A model generated the notes under the pieces. That model ran no database searches, was not told the DNA's origin, and saw only the letters and a program-made list of their open reading frames with translations. Of a stretch of 64,000 nt of DNA, positions 43,232 through 50,570 are shown in pieces. Position 1 is the stretch's first letter. Every line of letters begins with the position of its first letter. Origin of the DNA: Desulfovibrio sp. JY (GTDB lineage Bacteria > Desulfobacterota > Desulfovibrionia > Desulfovibrionales > Desulfovibrionaceae); the NCBI GenBank assembly GCA_021730285.1, contig CP082962.1:2666001-2730000 (forward strand). Reading direction: 5' to 3'. The position numbers and the translations under genes are program-made.

Positions 43232-44860
43232 ATGAGCCAATTCAGCCGCCGCAAATTTATCGGAATCGCCCTGGGCGCCAGTAGCGTCGCCATGCTGCCC
43301 GGCGTGGCCTTCACCACCGCCCAGGCCGAAGCCAAAAAGACGCCCAAGCCCAAGGCCGAAACCGGGTCGGCCATGGACAGGATCAAAGCCGCCATCGCGC
43401 ATTGGGAAAAAGACGGCCGGCCGTTTGCCGCCGATGCCCTGGCCGCGGACAACGACGCCCAGTGGGACAAGCTGGTGCGCCACTATTTCGACCGGGACGC
43501 CTTCACCAGCATCTCGGTCAACGCCGCCAACCTGTGCCCGTCCATGAAGCCGGTGTCTTCCATGGTGGAGCTGGTCCAGAGCCTGCTTGCCGCGGACATC
43601 TCCTTTCCCATGCGCGGCGAGTTGGCCGACGCGAGCCTCGTCAACGGCCTTGGCGCGGTGAAGGACTGGTTCGGCTTGGGCCAGATCAAGAGCCCGGCCG
43701 ATTTTCTGCTGGCCCTGACCGCCAACTCCACCGAGGGCAACAACTTCATCAATAACGGCCTTGTGACCTCGGGCTTTTTCGATCCCCAAAAGGACAATGT
43801 CGTCGCCTGGGACGTCAACCATCCCACCAACTACGACGCCTGGTTCTACCGCAAGGCCACCCAGGGCTGGGGCAAGGATTCCGTGCGCGTGTTGCAGACC
43901 AAGATGTTCGCCAACACCGTCACCGACGCCGAGCGCGCCGCCGGCATCATTCCCTCCGATCCGGCCTCGGAAAAGGAAATCCTGGAAGCGCTACGCCGCA
44001 TGGTGGACAAGAACACCAAGATCGTGACGCTGTCCTGGCAGTCCAACGAATGCGGCATGCTGCTGCCCATGAAGCGCATCGTGGACGAACTGCGCACGAT
44101 CAACAAGGACATCTACATCCACGCCGACAGCGCCCAGACCTTCGGCGTGCTGGACTTGAACCTGGACAAGGTGGGTGTGGACAGCATCGCGGGGAGCTTT
44201 CACAAATGGCCCTGCGGCCCCAAGATGGTCGGTATCCTCTACATGAACAACCGTACCGGCGCGGCCGAAAAATTCACGCCGAGCATCTGGGGTTACGACG
44301 AGCACATCAATACCCCGGCCGACTATGGCTTCCCGGCCGAGTCCGGCAAGATCGACCCCAATGCCAAGCGGTTTTCCTACCTGGGCCAGCAAAACGACGC
44401 CACGCTGGTCTCCACCTGGATGGCGGCGCTGTTCCATACCGGCCATTTCCACCCCGGCGTGACCCCGGCCAAAATCGAGGCCCGCGTCCACGCCTTGGGC
44501 GACAAGGTCAAACAGGCGCTCTTCAAGCACCTGCCCAAGGTGTTCCCGGACTTCACCGCCAAAACGGCCTACAAGTGGATCACCACGCCGACCACCAACG
44601 ACGCGCTGCGCAGCTCCGTGTTCCTCTTCAAGACGCCCGAAGGCATCGGGGCCGGCGACGTCATGAAGCACGTCTACGAAAAGCACGGCTTCGCCATCGC
44701 CAACCTCAAGGTGAAAGGCCACGACCTCGTGCGCGTCTCGCCCACCTTCTGCAACCTGTCGTCCGACCCGGAAGCCGTGGTCGCGGCCGTTGTCGACGTC
44801 ATCAAGGCCATGCAGTCCAAGAAACTCGCCAGCAACGTCCACAATCGGTCGTATGCGTAG
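43232..44860 (+). CDS. Tat-exported class V aminotransferase
   Basis: A 542-aa protein with a twin-arginine signal: SRRKFIGIALGASSVAMLPG, then a cleavage-like AQAEA near 30-34. The mature part is a fold-type I class V PLP enzyme (isopenicillin N epimerase/cysteine desulfurase-like). The PLP lysine lies near 325 in GSFHKWPCGPKMVG and the cofactor-binding aspartate near 297 in HADSAQTFG. PLP enzymes are normally cytoplasmic, and Tat export would carry the folded, cofactor-loaded protein to the periplasm. The substrate is unknown. It stands alone between two copies of the B-linker-A module. Confidence 0.85.
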   Translation: MSQFSRRKFIGIALGASSVAMLPGVAFTTAQAEAKKTPKPKAETGSAMDRIKAAIAHWEKDGRPFAADALAADNDAQWDKLVRHYFDRDAFTSISVNAANLCPSMKPVSSMVELVQSLLAADISFPMRGELADASLVNGLGAVKDWFGLGQIKSPADFLLALTANSTEGNNFINNGLVTSGFFDPQKDNVVAWDVNHPTNYDAWFYRKATQGWGKDSVRVLQTKMFANTVTDAERAAGIIPSDPASEKEILEALRRMVDKNTKIVTLSWQSNECGMLLPMKRIVDELRTINKDIYIHADSAQTFGVLDLNLDKVGVDSIAGSFHKWPCGPKMVGILYMNNRTGAAEKFTPSIWGYDEHINTPADYGFPAESGKIDPNAKRFSYLGQQNDATLVSTWMAALFHTGHFHPGVTPAKIEARVHALGDKVKQALFKHLPKVFPDFTAKTAYKWITTPTTNDALRSSVFLFKTPEGIGAGDVMKHVYEKHGFAIANLKVKGHDLVRVSPTFCNLSSDPEAVVAAVVDVIKAMQSKKLASNVHNRSYA

Positions 44861-44884
44861 GAGGCGAGGATAGAGAGGAGGCAA

Positions 44885-44930
44885 CCGGGGGAGGGAACCC
44901 TTTTTTGAAAAAAAGGGTTCCCTCCCCCGG
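44885..44930 (+). terminator. Class B palindromic terminator (B7), start of duplicated module copy 2
   Basis: CCGGGGGAGGGAACCC pairs with GGGTTCCCTCCCCCGG; the tail ACCCCCACCCTCCCCAAAAACTTT is the same as in B6. It ends the aminotransferase gene. Confidence 0.85.
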
Positions 44931-45043
44931 ACCCCCACCCTCCCCAAAAACTTTAAAGGGGGGGTCTTTTCTCTGCTGGCGTTGCGATCAAGTCGAGATT
45001 GGTTTTTATAAGGAATAGTGAGGAAATTTAGGAAGGGGAGAGC
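44931..45043. repeat. Linker of duplicated module, copy 2 (copy 1 at 42741-42861)
   Basis: About 113 bp nearly identical to 42741-42861, including GTTGCGATCAA, GAGATTG and TATAAGGAATAGTGAGGAAA. The linker is far more conserved between these two copies than an ordinary terminator spacer. It has no open frame of its own and no recognised function. Confidence 0.85.
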
Positions 45044-45084
45044 GCGAGAGGGGGCAACCCTTTTTAAAGGGTTCCCCCTCTCGC
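45044..45084 (-). terminator. Class A palindromic terminator (A10), end of duplicated module copy 2
   Basis: The same stem as A9. Here it correctly ends a minus-strand gene, the succinate-semialdehyde dehydrogenase at 45114. Confidence 0.85.
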
Positions 45085-45113
45085 ATTCTCTTCCCCTTTC
45101 TCAATCTTCCTAC

Positions 45114-46568
45114 TTATCCAATATACGAGCAGACGTATTTGATCTCGAGGTACTCGTCGATGCCGTATTTGGAGCCTTCACGGCCGATGCCCGACTGTTT
45201 CATGCCGCCGAAGGGGGCGACTTCGTTGGACACGAGTCCGGTATTGTGGCCGACGAGGCCGTATTCCAGCGCCTCGGCCACCCGCCAGACGCGGCTGGCG
45301 TTTTCCGTATAGAAGTAGGCGGCCAGGCCGTATTCGGTAGCGTTGGCCGCGGCGATCACTTCTTCCTCGGTCTCGAAGCGGAAGATCGGGGCCAGCGGGC
45401 CGAAGGTTTCCTCGCGGGCCACGCGCATTTCGCTTGTCACGCCCGACAGGATGGTCGGTTCGAAGAACAGGCCGCCCAGGGCATGGCGCTTGCCGCCGAG
45501 CACCACCTTGGCGCCTTTGCCCAGTGCATCGGCGATGTGGCTCTCCACTTTTTCCACAGCCTTGGCATCGATCATGGGGCCGATGAGGACCCCGGGCTGG
45601 GTGCCCGGTCCCACGGGCATGGCGGCCACGGCTTCGGCAAGGCGTTTGGCAAAGGCGTCGTGGATGCCGGACTGGACATAGAGGCGGTTGGCGCACACGC
45701 AGGTCTGGCCGGCGTTGCGGTATTTGGAGGCGATGGCCCCGGCCACGGCCTGTTCCAGGTCGGCGTCGTCGAAGACGATGAAGGGCGCGTTGCCGCCGAG
45801 TTCCAGGGAGAGGCGCTTGATGGTCGGCGCGCACTGGGCCATGAGCTTGCGCCCGACCTCGGTCGAGCCGGTAAACGACAGTTTGCGCACGATAGGGCTG
45901 TCGGTCAGCACCTTGCCGATGAGGCTCGATTTGCCGGTGACGACCTGGAGCACGCCGGCCGGCACCCCGGCCTGCTCGGCCAGGACGCCGAGCGCCAGGG
46001 CGGTGAAAGGCGTCTTGGCGGCCGGGCGCACGATCATGGCGCAACCTGCGGCCAGCGCCGGTCCGGCCTTACGGGTGATCATGGCGGCCGGGAAGTTCCA
46101 GGGCGTGATGGCGGCGGTGACGCCGACGGGCTGCTTGAGCACGAGCAGGCGCTTGTCGGCGGTCGGCGCGGGAATCACGTCGCCGTATACGCGGCGGGCT
46201 TCCTCGGAGAACCATTTGATGAAAGACGCCGCGTACATGATCTCGCCCTTGGCCTCGGCCAGGGGCTTGCCCTGCTCGGTGGTCAGGATGGTGGCCAGAT
46301 CGTCGGCGGCCTCCAGGATCAGGGCGTGCCATTTTTCCAGCACCGCCGCGCGCTTGGGCGCGGCCAGGGCGGCCCAGGGCCTCCAGGCCGCGTCGGCGGC
46401 GGCGATGACGCCTTCGATTTCCGCGGCCGACAATTGCGGCGCCTTGCCGACCACGCTGCCATCGGCCGGGTTGGTGACGGTGTCGGTCTCGCCGCCTGCC
46501 GCCGCCACCCACTGGCCGTTCACCAGACAGGCTTCCTTGAACAGTTCCGGGTTTTTCAGATTCACCAT
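45114..46568 (-). CDS. gabD: Succinate-semialdehyde dehydrogenase
   Basis: A 484-aa aldehyde dehydrogenase. The catalytic Cys lies in NAGQTCVCANR (near 287), the general base Glu in LELGGNAPFIVFDDADL, and ITPWNFPAAMITRK and FTGSTEVGRKL bind the cofactor. The QTCVCANR context is typical of GabD-type enzymes, which oxidise succinate semialdehyde to succinate with NAD(P). It is the last gene of a minus-strand series with the lactonase and the alcohol dehydrogenase, so the expected substrate is the semialdehyde made from 4-hydroxybutyrate. AAGGGAG precedes the ATG. Confidence 0.92.
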   Translation of the reverse strand: MVNLKNPELFKEACLVNGQWVAAAGGETDTVTNPADGSVVGKAPQLSAAEIEGVIAAADAAWRPWAALAAPKRAAVLEKWHALILEAADDLATILTTEQGKPLAEAKGEIMYAASFIKWFSEEARRVYGDVIPAPTADKRLLVLKQPVGVTAAITPWNFPAAMITRKAGPALAAGCAMIVRPAAKTPFTALALGVLAEQAGVPAGVLQVVTGKSSLIGKVLTDSPIVRKLSFTGSTEVGRKLMAQCAPTIKRLSLELGGNAPFIVFDDADLEQAVAGAIASKYRNAGQTCVCANRLYVQSGIHDAFAKRLAEAVAAMPVGPGTQPGVLIGPMIDAKAVEKVESHIADALGKGAKVVLGGKRHALGGLFFEPTILSGVTSEMRVAREETFGPLAPIFRFETEEEVIAAANATEYGLAAYFYTENASRVWRVAEALEYGLVGHNTGLVSNEVAPFGGMKQSGIGREGSKYGIDEYLEIKYVCSYIG

Positions 46569-46649
46569 GCCGCTCCCTTGGCCCGCGACCGTGCGGACCG
46601 GTTTTTCATGGTTGGCGGTGGGGGATCTTTGCCGGCCCCCCGCGTCGGA

Positions 46650-47429
46650 TCAATCGTAGTAGGCCGGGGCCTGCTTGACGGATTTCCAGGCTTCGGGATC
46701 GTGGCCGGTCATGATGGTCACGCCGTGGGCGTCCTGGAGCAGGCGCATGCGTTCGACGCTGCGCACGGTGTCGCCGGCGTTCCACATGAGTCCCGGCAGG
46801 GTGCCGTTTTGCAGGTTGTCGGTGGTGTAGCAGGAGTCGGCGGCCAGGAAGGTGGGGCCGCTTTTTTCGAGATTGACGAGAATGGACTGGTGGCCGGGGG
46901 TGTGGCCGGGGGTGAAGTGGATGGTGATGGCCTTGTCGCCGAACAGGTCGAACCCCTCGTCGCGCCAGCCTTCGAGGATCACCCAGGGCACGTCCTTGTC
47001 GAAGTCCTTCCGGATGTAGGCGGCCTTCATGTAGGGGTCGGGCACGTAGGCGAAGTGGAGTTCGTCGCGCTGGACGATATATTTGGCGTTGGGGAAATGG
47101 CCCACGCCGCCGGCATGGTCGAGGTGCAGGTGGGACAGGATGACGTAGCTTACGTCTTCCGGGGCGCAGCCGACCTTTTTGATGGCGTTGGCGCACCACT
47201 GGTCTTCGGTCATGACCGGATCGTAGGCGGCCAGGATGGAGCCCCAGTGTTCTTCCTTGTGGTGGACGGTTTCGAGGGCGTTGCCCGTGTCGAAAAGCAC
47301 CTTGCCCTTGGGGTGGTCGATGAGCGCGAAGGGCACGGGGACGTCGAAATCCTTGTTTATCCCTTTGTTCAGGGTGAAGTACTGCTGTTTGCTTTTGAGG
47401 ATGCCCGCTTCGAACATGTACATTTTCAT
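46650..47429 (-). CDS. AHL/gamma-butyrolactone-type lactonase (metallo-beta-lactamase fold)
   Basis: A 259-aa dinuclear-zinc hydrolase. The HxHxDH motif is His100, His102, Asp104, His105 in LSHLHLDHAGG. Further ligands follow in TPGHTPGHQS, AADSCYTT and MTGHDPEA, the full set of AHL lactonase/AttM-like enzymes. The family opens homoserine lactone or gamma-butyrolactone rings. The neighbours convert 4-hydroxybutyrate onward, so gamma-butyrolactone or a related lactone is the more likely substrate than quorum signals. It lies 81 bp before gabD and 47 bp after the alcohol dehydrogenase, in the order expected for one transcript. Confidence 0.85.
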   Translation of the reverse strand: MKMYMFEAGILKSKQQYFTLNKGINKDFDVPVPFALIDHPKGKVLFDTGNALETVHHKEEHWGSILAAYDPVMTEDQWCANAIKKVGCAPEDVSYVILSHLHLDHAGGVGHFPNAKYIVQRDELHFAYVPDPYMKAAYIRKDFDKDVPWVILEGWRDEGFDLFGDKAITIHFTPGHTPGHQSILVNLEKSGPTFLAADSCYTTDNLQNGTLPGLMWNAGDTVRSVERMRLLQDAHGVTIMTGHDPEAWKSVKQAPAYYD

Positions 47430-47476
47430 GGGTATTCTCCGCGTTGGCTGCAGGTGTGCGAGGTATGTCGAGCCGC

Positions 47477-48631
47477 CTACAGGGCCTGCCGGTAGATGAC
47501 GGCGGCGTCTTCCTGGGTCATGTGGCGCGGGTTGTTGGCCAGAAGCCTTGTCACCAGCATGACGCTGGCGGCCAGCGTCGGCACGTGCTCCTCGGTGACG
47601 CCGTAGGCGGCCAGATGCTGGGGCACGGCCAGATCCTCGGCCAGCTCGGTCAGCGCCGTAACCGCGCTGGCGGCGGCCTGGCGCAGGCTCAGGCCCGCAA
47701 CCGGCTGGCCCAGGAAGGAGGCGAGATCGGCGAAGCGCGCGAGGTTGCCGGTCTGGTTGAAGCGCATCACCGGCACCAGCATGATGGTGTTGGCGATGCC
47801 GTGGGGGATGTGGAACTCGGCGCCGATGGGGTAGGCAAAGGCGTGCACGGCCGTGACCCCGGCGTTGGCGAAGGCCATGCCGGCCAGCATGGCCCCGCGC
47901 AGCATGTTTTCCCGGGCGGGCAGATTGTCGCCCTTGGCGTAGGCGGCGCGGATGTTGTTGTAGATCAGGTGGATGGCTTCCTTGGCCAGCATGTCCGTCG
48001 TGGGCGTGGCGTTGATGGAGGTGTAGGCCTCCAGGGCATGGATCAGCGCGTCCATGCCGGTCGCGGCCGTGACCTTGGGGGGGAGTCCGATGGTCAGCTC
48101 GGCGTCGAGCAGGGCCACGGCTGGGAAGATGTACGGGCTCACGATGCCCTTTTTGAGCTTTTCGTGGTGGTCCGAGAGGATGACGATGGGCGTCACCTCG
48201 CTGCCGGTGCCGGCCGTGGTGGGAATGAGGATGGTCTTGAGCCCGGGGGTGGGGATCAGGTCCGTACCGAAGTACTTGCCCACCGGCCCTTCATTGGTGG
48301 CCATGACGGCCGTGATCTTGGCCATGTCCAGCGACGAGCCGCCGCCGATGCCGATGATGACGTCCGCCTTGGCCCCCCTGGCCACGGCCAGGGCGTCCTC
48401 CACGATTTCGTAGCGCGGATCGGCCTCCACCTTGTCGAAGCGGACATGGGCCAGGCCGGCCGCATCGAGCAGGCCTTCCAGGCGTTCCACGATGCCGGAT
48501 GCCGCCACGCCCGGGTCGGTGATGATGCATACGGACGTTCCGCCGAGGCGGCGGACCTCGTCGCCCAGGCGGGCGATGGTTCCGGTTCCCAGGATGATGC
48601 GCGGGGTCGTGGCGAAAATCTCCTGATGCAT
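47477..48631 (-). CDS. Iron-containing alcohol dehydrogenase (4-hydroxybutyrate dehydrogenase-like)
   Basis: A 384-aa group III alcohol dehydrogenase with GGGSSLDMAK, GTGSEVTP, ligands in GMDALIHALEAY and AVHAFAYPIGAEFHIPHGIAN. The placement between a lactonase and an SSA dehydrogenase matches AttL/BlcB-type 4-hydroxybutyrate dehydrogenases, which oxidise 4-hydroxybutyrate to succinate semialdehyde. The ATG at 48631 follows CGGAGGCTTGTCTT; the longer open frame to 48796 lacks family similarity. A long palindrome lies about 100 bp upstream. Confidence 0.88.
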   Translation of the reverse strand: MHQEIFATTPRIILGTGTIARLGDEVRRLGGTSVCIITDPGVAASGIVERLEGLLDAAGLAHVRFDKVEADPRYEIVEDALAVARGAKADVIIGIGGGSSLDMAKITAVMATNEGPVGKYFGTDLIPTPGLKTILIPTTAGTGSEVTPIVILSDHHEKLKKGIVSPYIFPAVALLDAELTIGLPPKVTAATGMDALIHALEAYTSINATPTTDMLAKEAIHLIYNNIRAAYAKGDNLPARENMLRGAMLAGMAFANAGVTAVHAFAYPIGAEFHIPHGIANTIMLVPVMRFNQTGNLARFADLASFLGQPVAGLSLRQAAASAVTALTELAEDLAVPQHLAAYGVTEEHVPTLAASVMLVTRLLANNPRHMTQEDAAVIYRQAL

Positions 48632-48725
48632 AAGACAAGCCTCCGGGTAATACGGTGGTGGTTGAATATGGAGCGGCGACAGCTGGTCCGCCGTCGCATT
48701 CTGCCGTGTCCTGCCTCGTGTCGCG

Positions 48726-48757
48726 TTCTCGAAATTCGTGCATACGAATTTTGAGAA
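48726..48757. promoter_or_regulatory. 32-bp palindrome between permease and alcohol dehydrogenase
   Basis: TTCTC-x-AAATTCGT-GCAT-ACGAATTT-x-GAGAA: 13 of 14 arm positions pair. It is enclosed by a wider GCGTTCTC/GAGAACGC pair (48723-48730 and 48784-48791). The surrounding sequence is very AT-rich. It could be an operator for the enzyme genes or an attenuator after the permease. Confidence 0.55.
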
Positions 48758-48795
48758 TAATATGTTTAAATAATTATTTTTTAGAGAACGCCGCA

Positions 48796-50226
48796 CTAGA
48801 CGGAGGATTTCTCCCCGGCCAGGGCGTCGGCTTCGGCGTCAAGGGCGCGTTGCAGGTCCTCGGCCCAGATCGGGGCGGCGGTGGTGTCGCCGCGGAAGAA
48901 GTCCAGGGCGTAGATGATGAAGCAGACAACAAGCCCGGCCCCGAAGGCCCAGGCCGCGCCCTTGGAGATGAGGATGCCGGCCACCATGCCGCCGATGCCG
49001 AGGTCTTTTAGACTCTTGGCCTCGCGCGCGCCGATGTAGACCGACACGAAGCCCTGAATGATCATGGTCAGGGACAAGGCGGCCGGCAGGATGGGCCGCG
49101 TCATGGAGACGATGGGCAGCAGCCAGTAGCCGGTGAACGTGCCCCAGCGGAAGGCGGCCACGCCGCCGAAGATGGAGTCCATGCTCTCGCGGCCGGTCTT
49201 CCAGCGTTCGTAGGTGACCACGGTCATGGCCGCCCAGATGGGGCCGCACATGGAGACGTCGGGGCCCATGATGGACATGAAGGTGTTGCGGGCGCCGACG
49301 ATCAGGTGGGCCCGGTCGGGGTTGTAGTCCACGTGTTCGTCCGGGCGCTTGGCGTCGGCGTCGCGGATGATGCCCTGGGCCTGGACGGCGTCGCCGAAGA
49401 TCACGATATAGGCGGCCAACACCAGGGGGATGGACTTGAGGTACATGGAAAGCGACGGCCAGCCGAGGGTGCCCCAGGGAACCCAGTCGGTCCACAGGGT
49501 GGTGAAGGCGGGGTGGGAGAAGCCCCACTGGATTTCGAAAGGCGCTTCGCCGACCAGGGGGGCGATGATGATGGCCGCCACGATGGCCGGCAGGATGCCG
49601 AGGTTGGCCGCCAGCTTGACCACGGCGTTTTTCGTGGACCAGCCCCGAAACAGCGGGTTGTACATCATGAAAAGGGCCACCAGGGCGCAGACGCTGATGG
49701 TGATGGGCATGGTGTAGAACTTGCCGCCTTCCTTGAAGATGAGCTGGATGGCGGCGATGCCGGCGCCGAGGATGACGCCGGATTTGACGGCCCGGGGAAT
49801 GAGCCCGATGACCGTGCGGGCAAGGCCGGTGACGCCGAGGAAGAGGCACCAGATGCCGAGCATCAGCTCGAAGGCGATCAGCGCGTGCATGCGCTCCGGG
49901 CCCATGGGATAGGTGAGGCAGTAGGCGATCAGAAGCGGAATGGCCGGCGTGACCCAGCCGGGGACCACCGGGTCGCCGAACAGGGAATGCCAGAGGTAGA
50001 GGAAGCCGTTTAGGATGACGATGGCCAGGGCCACTTCGAAGGGCATGCCGAGGGTATCCTGGAGCACCGGGATGATCGACAGGCACACCGCGCACATGAC
50101 CAGGCCCTGCACATAGTCGGCCCATTCCCAGCGGTAATGAATGCCGGGAAGGCGCAGTTTCAGTTTCCACAGGGGAATGTAGGGCGCTTCGTTATCAGGT
50201 GTCCGTCTGACGCTTTGCACTGCCAT
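48796..50226 (-). CDS. NCS2-like permease
   Basis: A 476-aa integral membrane protein with about twelve hydrophobic segments (for example FEVALAIVILNGFLYLW, VILGAGIAAIQLIF, ILPAIVAAIIIAPLVG). The helix order and the GxVLGAG-like GVILGAGIAAI recall the uracil/xanthine (NCS2) and benzoate permease superfamily, but I cannot assign the substrate. It lies first in the minus-strand series, between a sigma-54-like promoter and the catabolic genes, so import of the lactone or 4-hydroxybutyrate is a reasonable guess. The ATG at 50226 has GGAGG seven bases upstream. Confidence 0.72.
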   Translation of the reverse strand: MAVQSVRRTPDNEAPYIPLWKLKLRLPGIHYRWEWADYVQGLVMCAVCLSIIPVLQDTLGMPFEVALAIVILNGFLYLWHSLFGDPVVPGWVTPAIPLLIAYCLTYPMGPERMHALIAFELMLGIWCLFLGVTGLARTVIGLIPRAVKSGVILGAGIAAIQLIFKEGGKFYTMPITISVCALVALFMMYNPLFRGWSTKNAVVKLAANLGILPAIVAAIIIAPLVGEAPFEIQWGFSHPAFTTLWTDWVPWGTLGWPSLSMYLKSIPLVLAAYIVIFGDAVQAQGIIRDADAKRPDEHVDYNPDRAHLIVGARNTFMSIMGPDVSMCGPIWAAMTVVTYERWKTGRESMDSIFGGVAAFRWGTFTGYWLLPIVSMTRPILPAALSLTMIIQGFVSVYIGAREAKSLKDLGIGGMVAGILISKGAAWAFGAGLVVCFIIYALDFFRGDTTAAPIWAEDLQRALDAEADALAGEKSSV

Positions 50227-50332
50227 GAAGTCCTCCAATCACTCGGTTCGACTGCATTGCCTTTGACGCCGGACGTCGTGTGCCAGGCGCGCCTATGTAG
50301 GCCCCAAAAAGCCACGCCGCCCGTTCCAAGAG

Positions 50333-50349
50333 ATCAATATCCATGCCAA
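50333..50349 (-). promoter_or_regulatory. Candidate sigma-54 promoter
   Basis: On the minus strand TTGGCATG-N4-TTGAT, against the consensus TTGGCACG-N4-TTGCT. The invariant GG is present; the -12 GC reads GA. It lies about 110 bp upstream of the permease ATG, directly downstream of the sigma-54 activator gene. Confidence 0.45.
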
Positions 50350-50434
50350 CGAGATGAAAAAAGGAATAAAAACAGGAAGGGCAGCAATGCCGGAGGGATG
50401 TCGTGCCGATTGACCGAAGCTGCCTACCCGCAAG

Positions 50435-50459
50435 TGATGATAATAAACATCAGGTGATG
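50435..50459. promoter_or_regulatory. Candidate upstream activator site
   Basis: TGATG-N8-CATCA-GG-TGATG, overlapping inverted repeats 86-126 bp upstream of the sigma-54-like promoter, a typical distance for an enhancer-binding protein. Confidence 0.45.
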
Positions 50460-50570
50460 CGGGCGCGCATCGACCCGAAAAGAGAACGCGCTACACGTTA
50501 TGTGATTCGTGAGAAAATAAAGAGGGATACAAAAGCGATGCCGTGGCGCATCGGATGATGCTCGGGGGCA

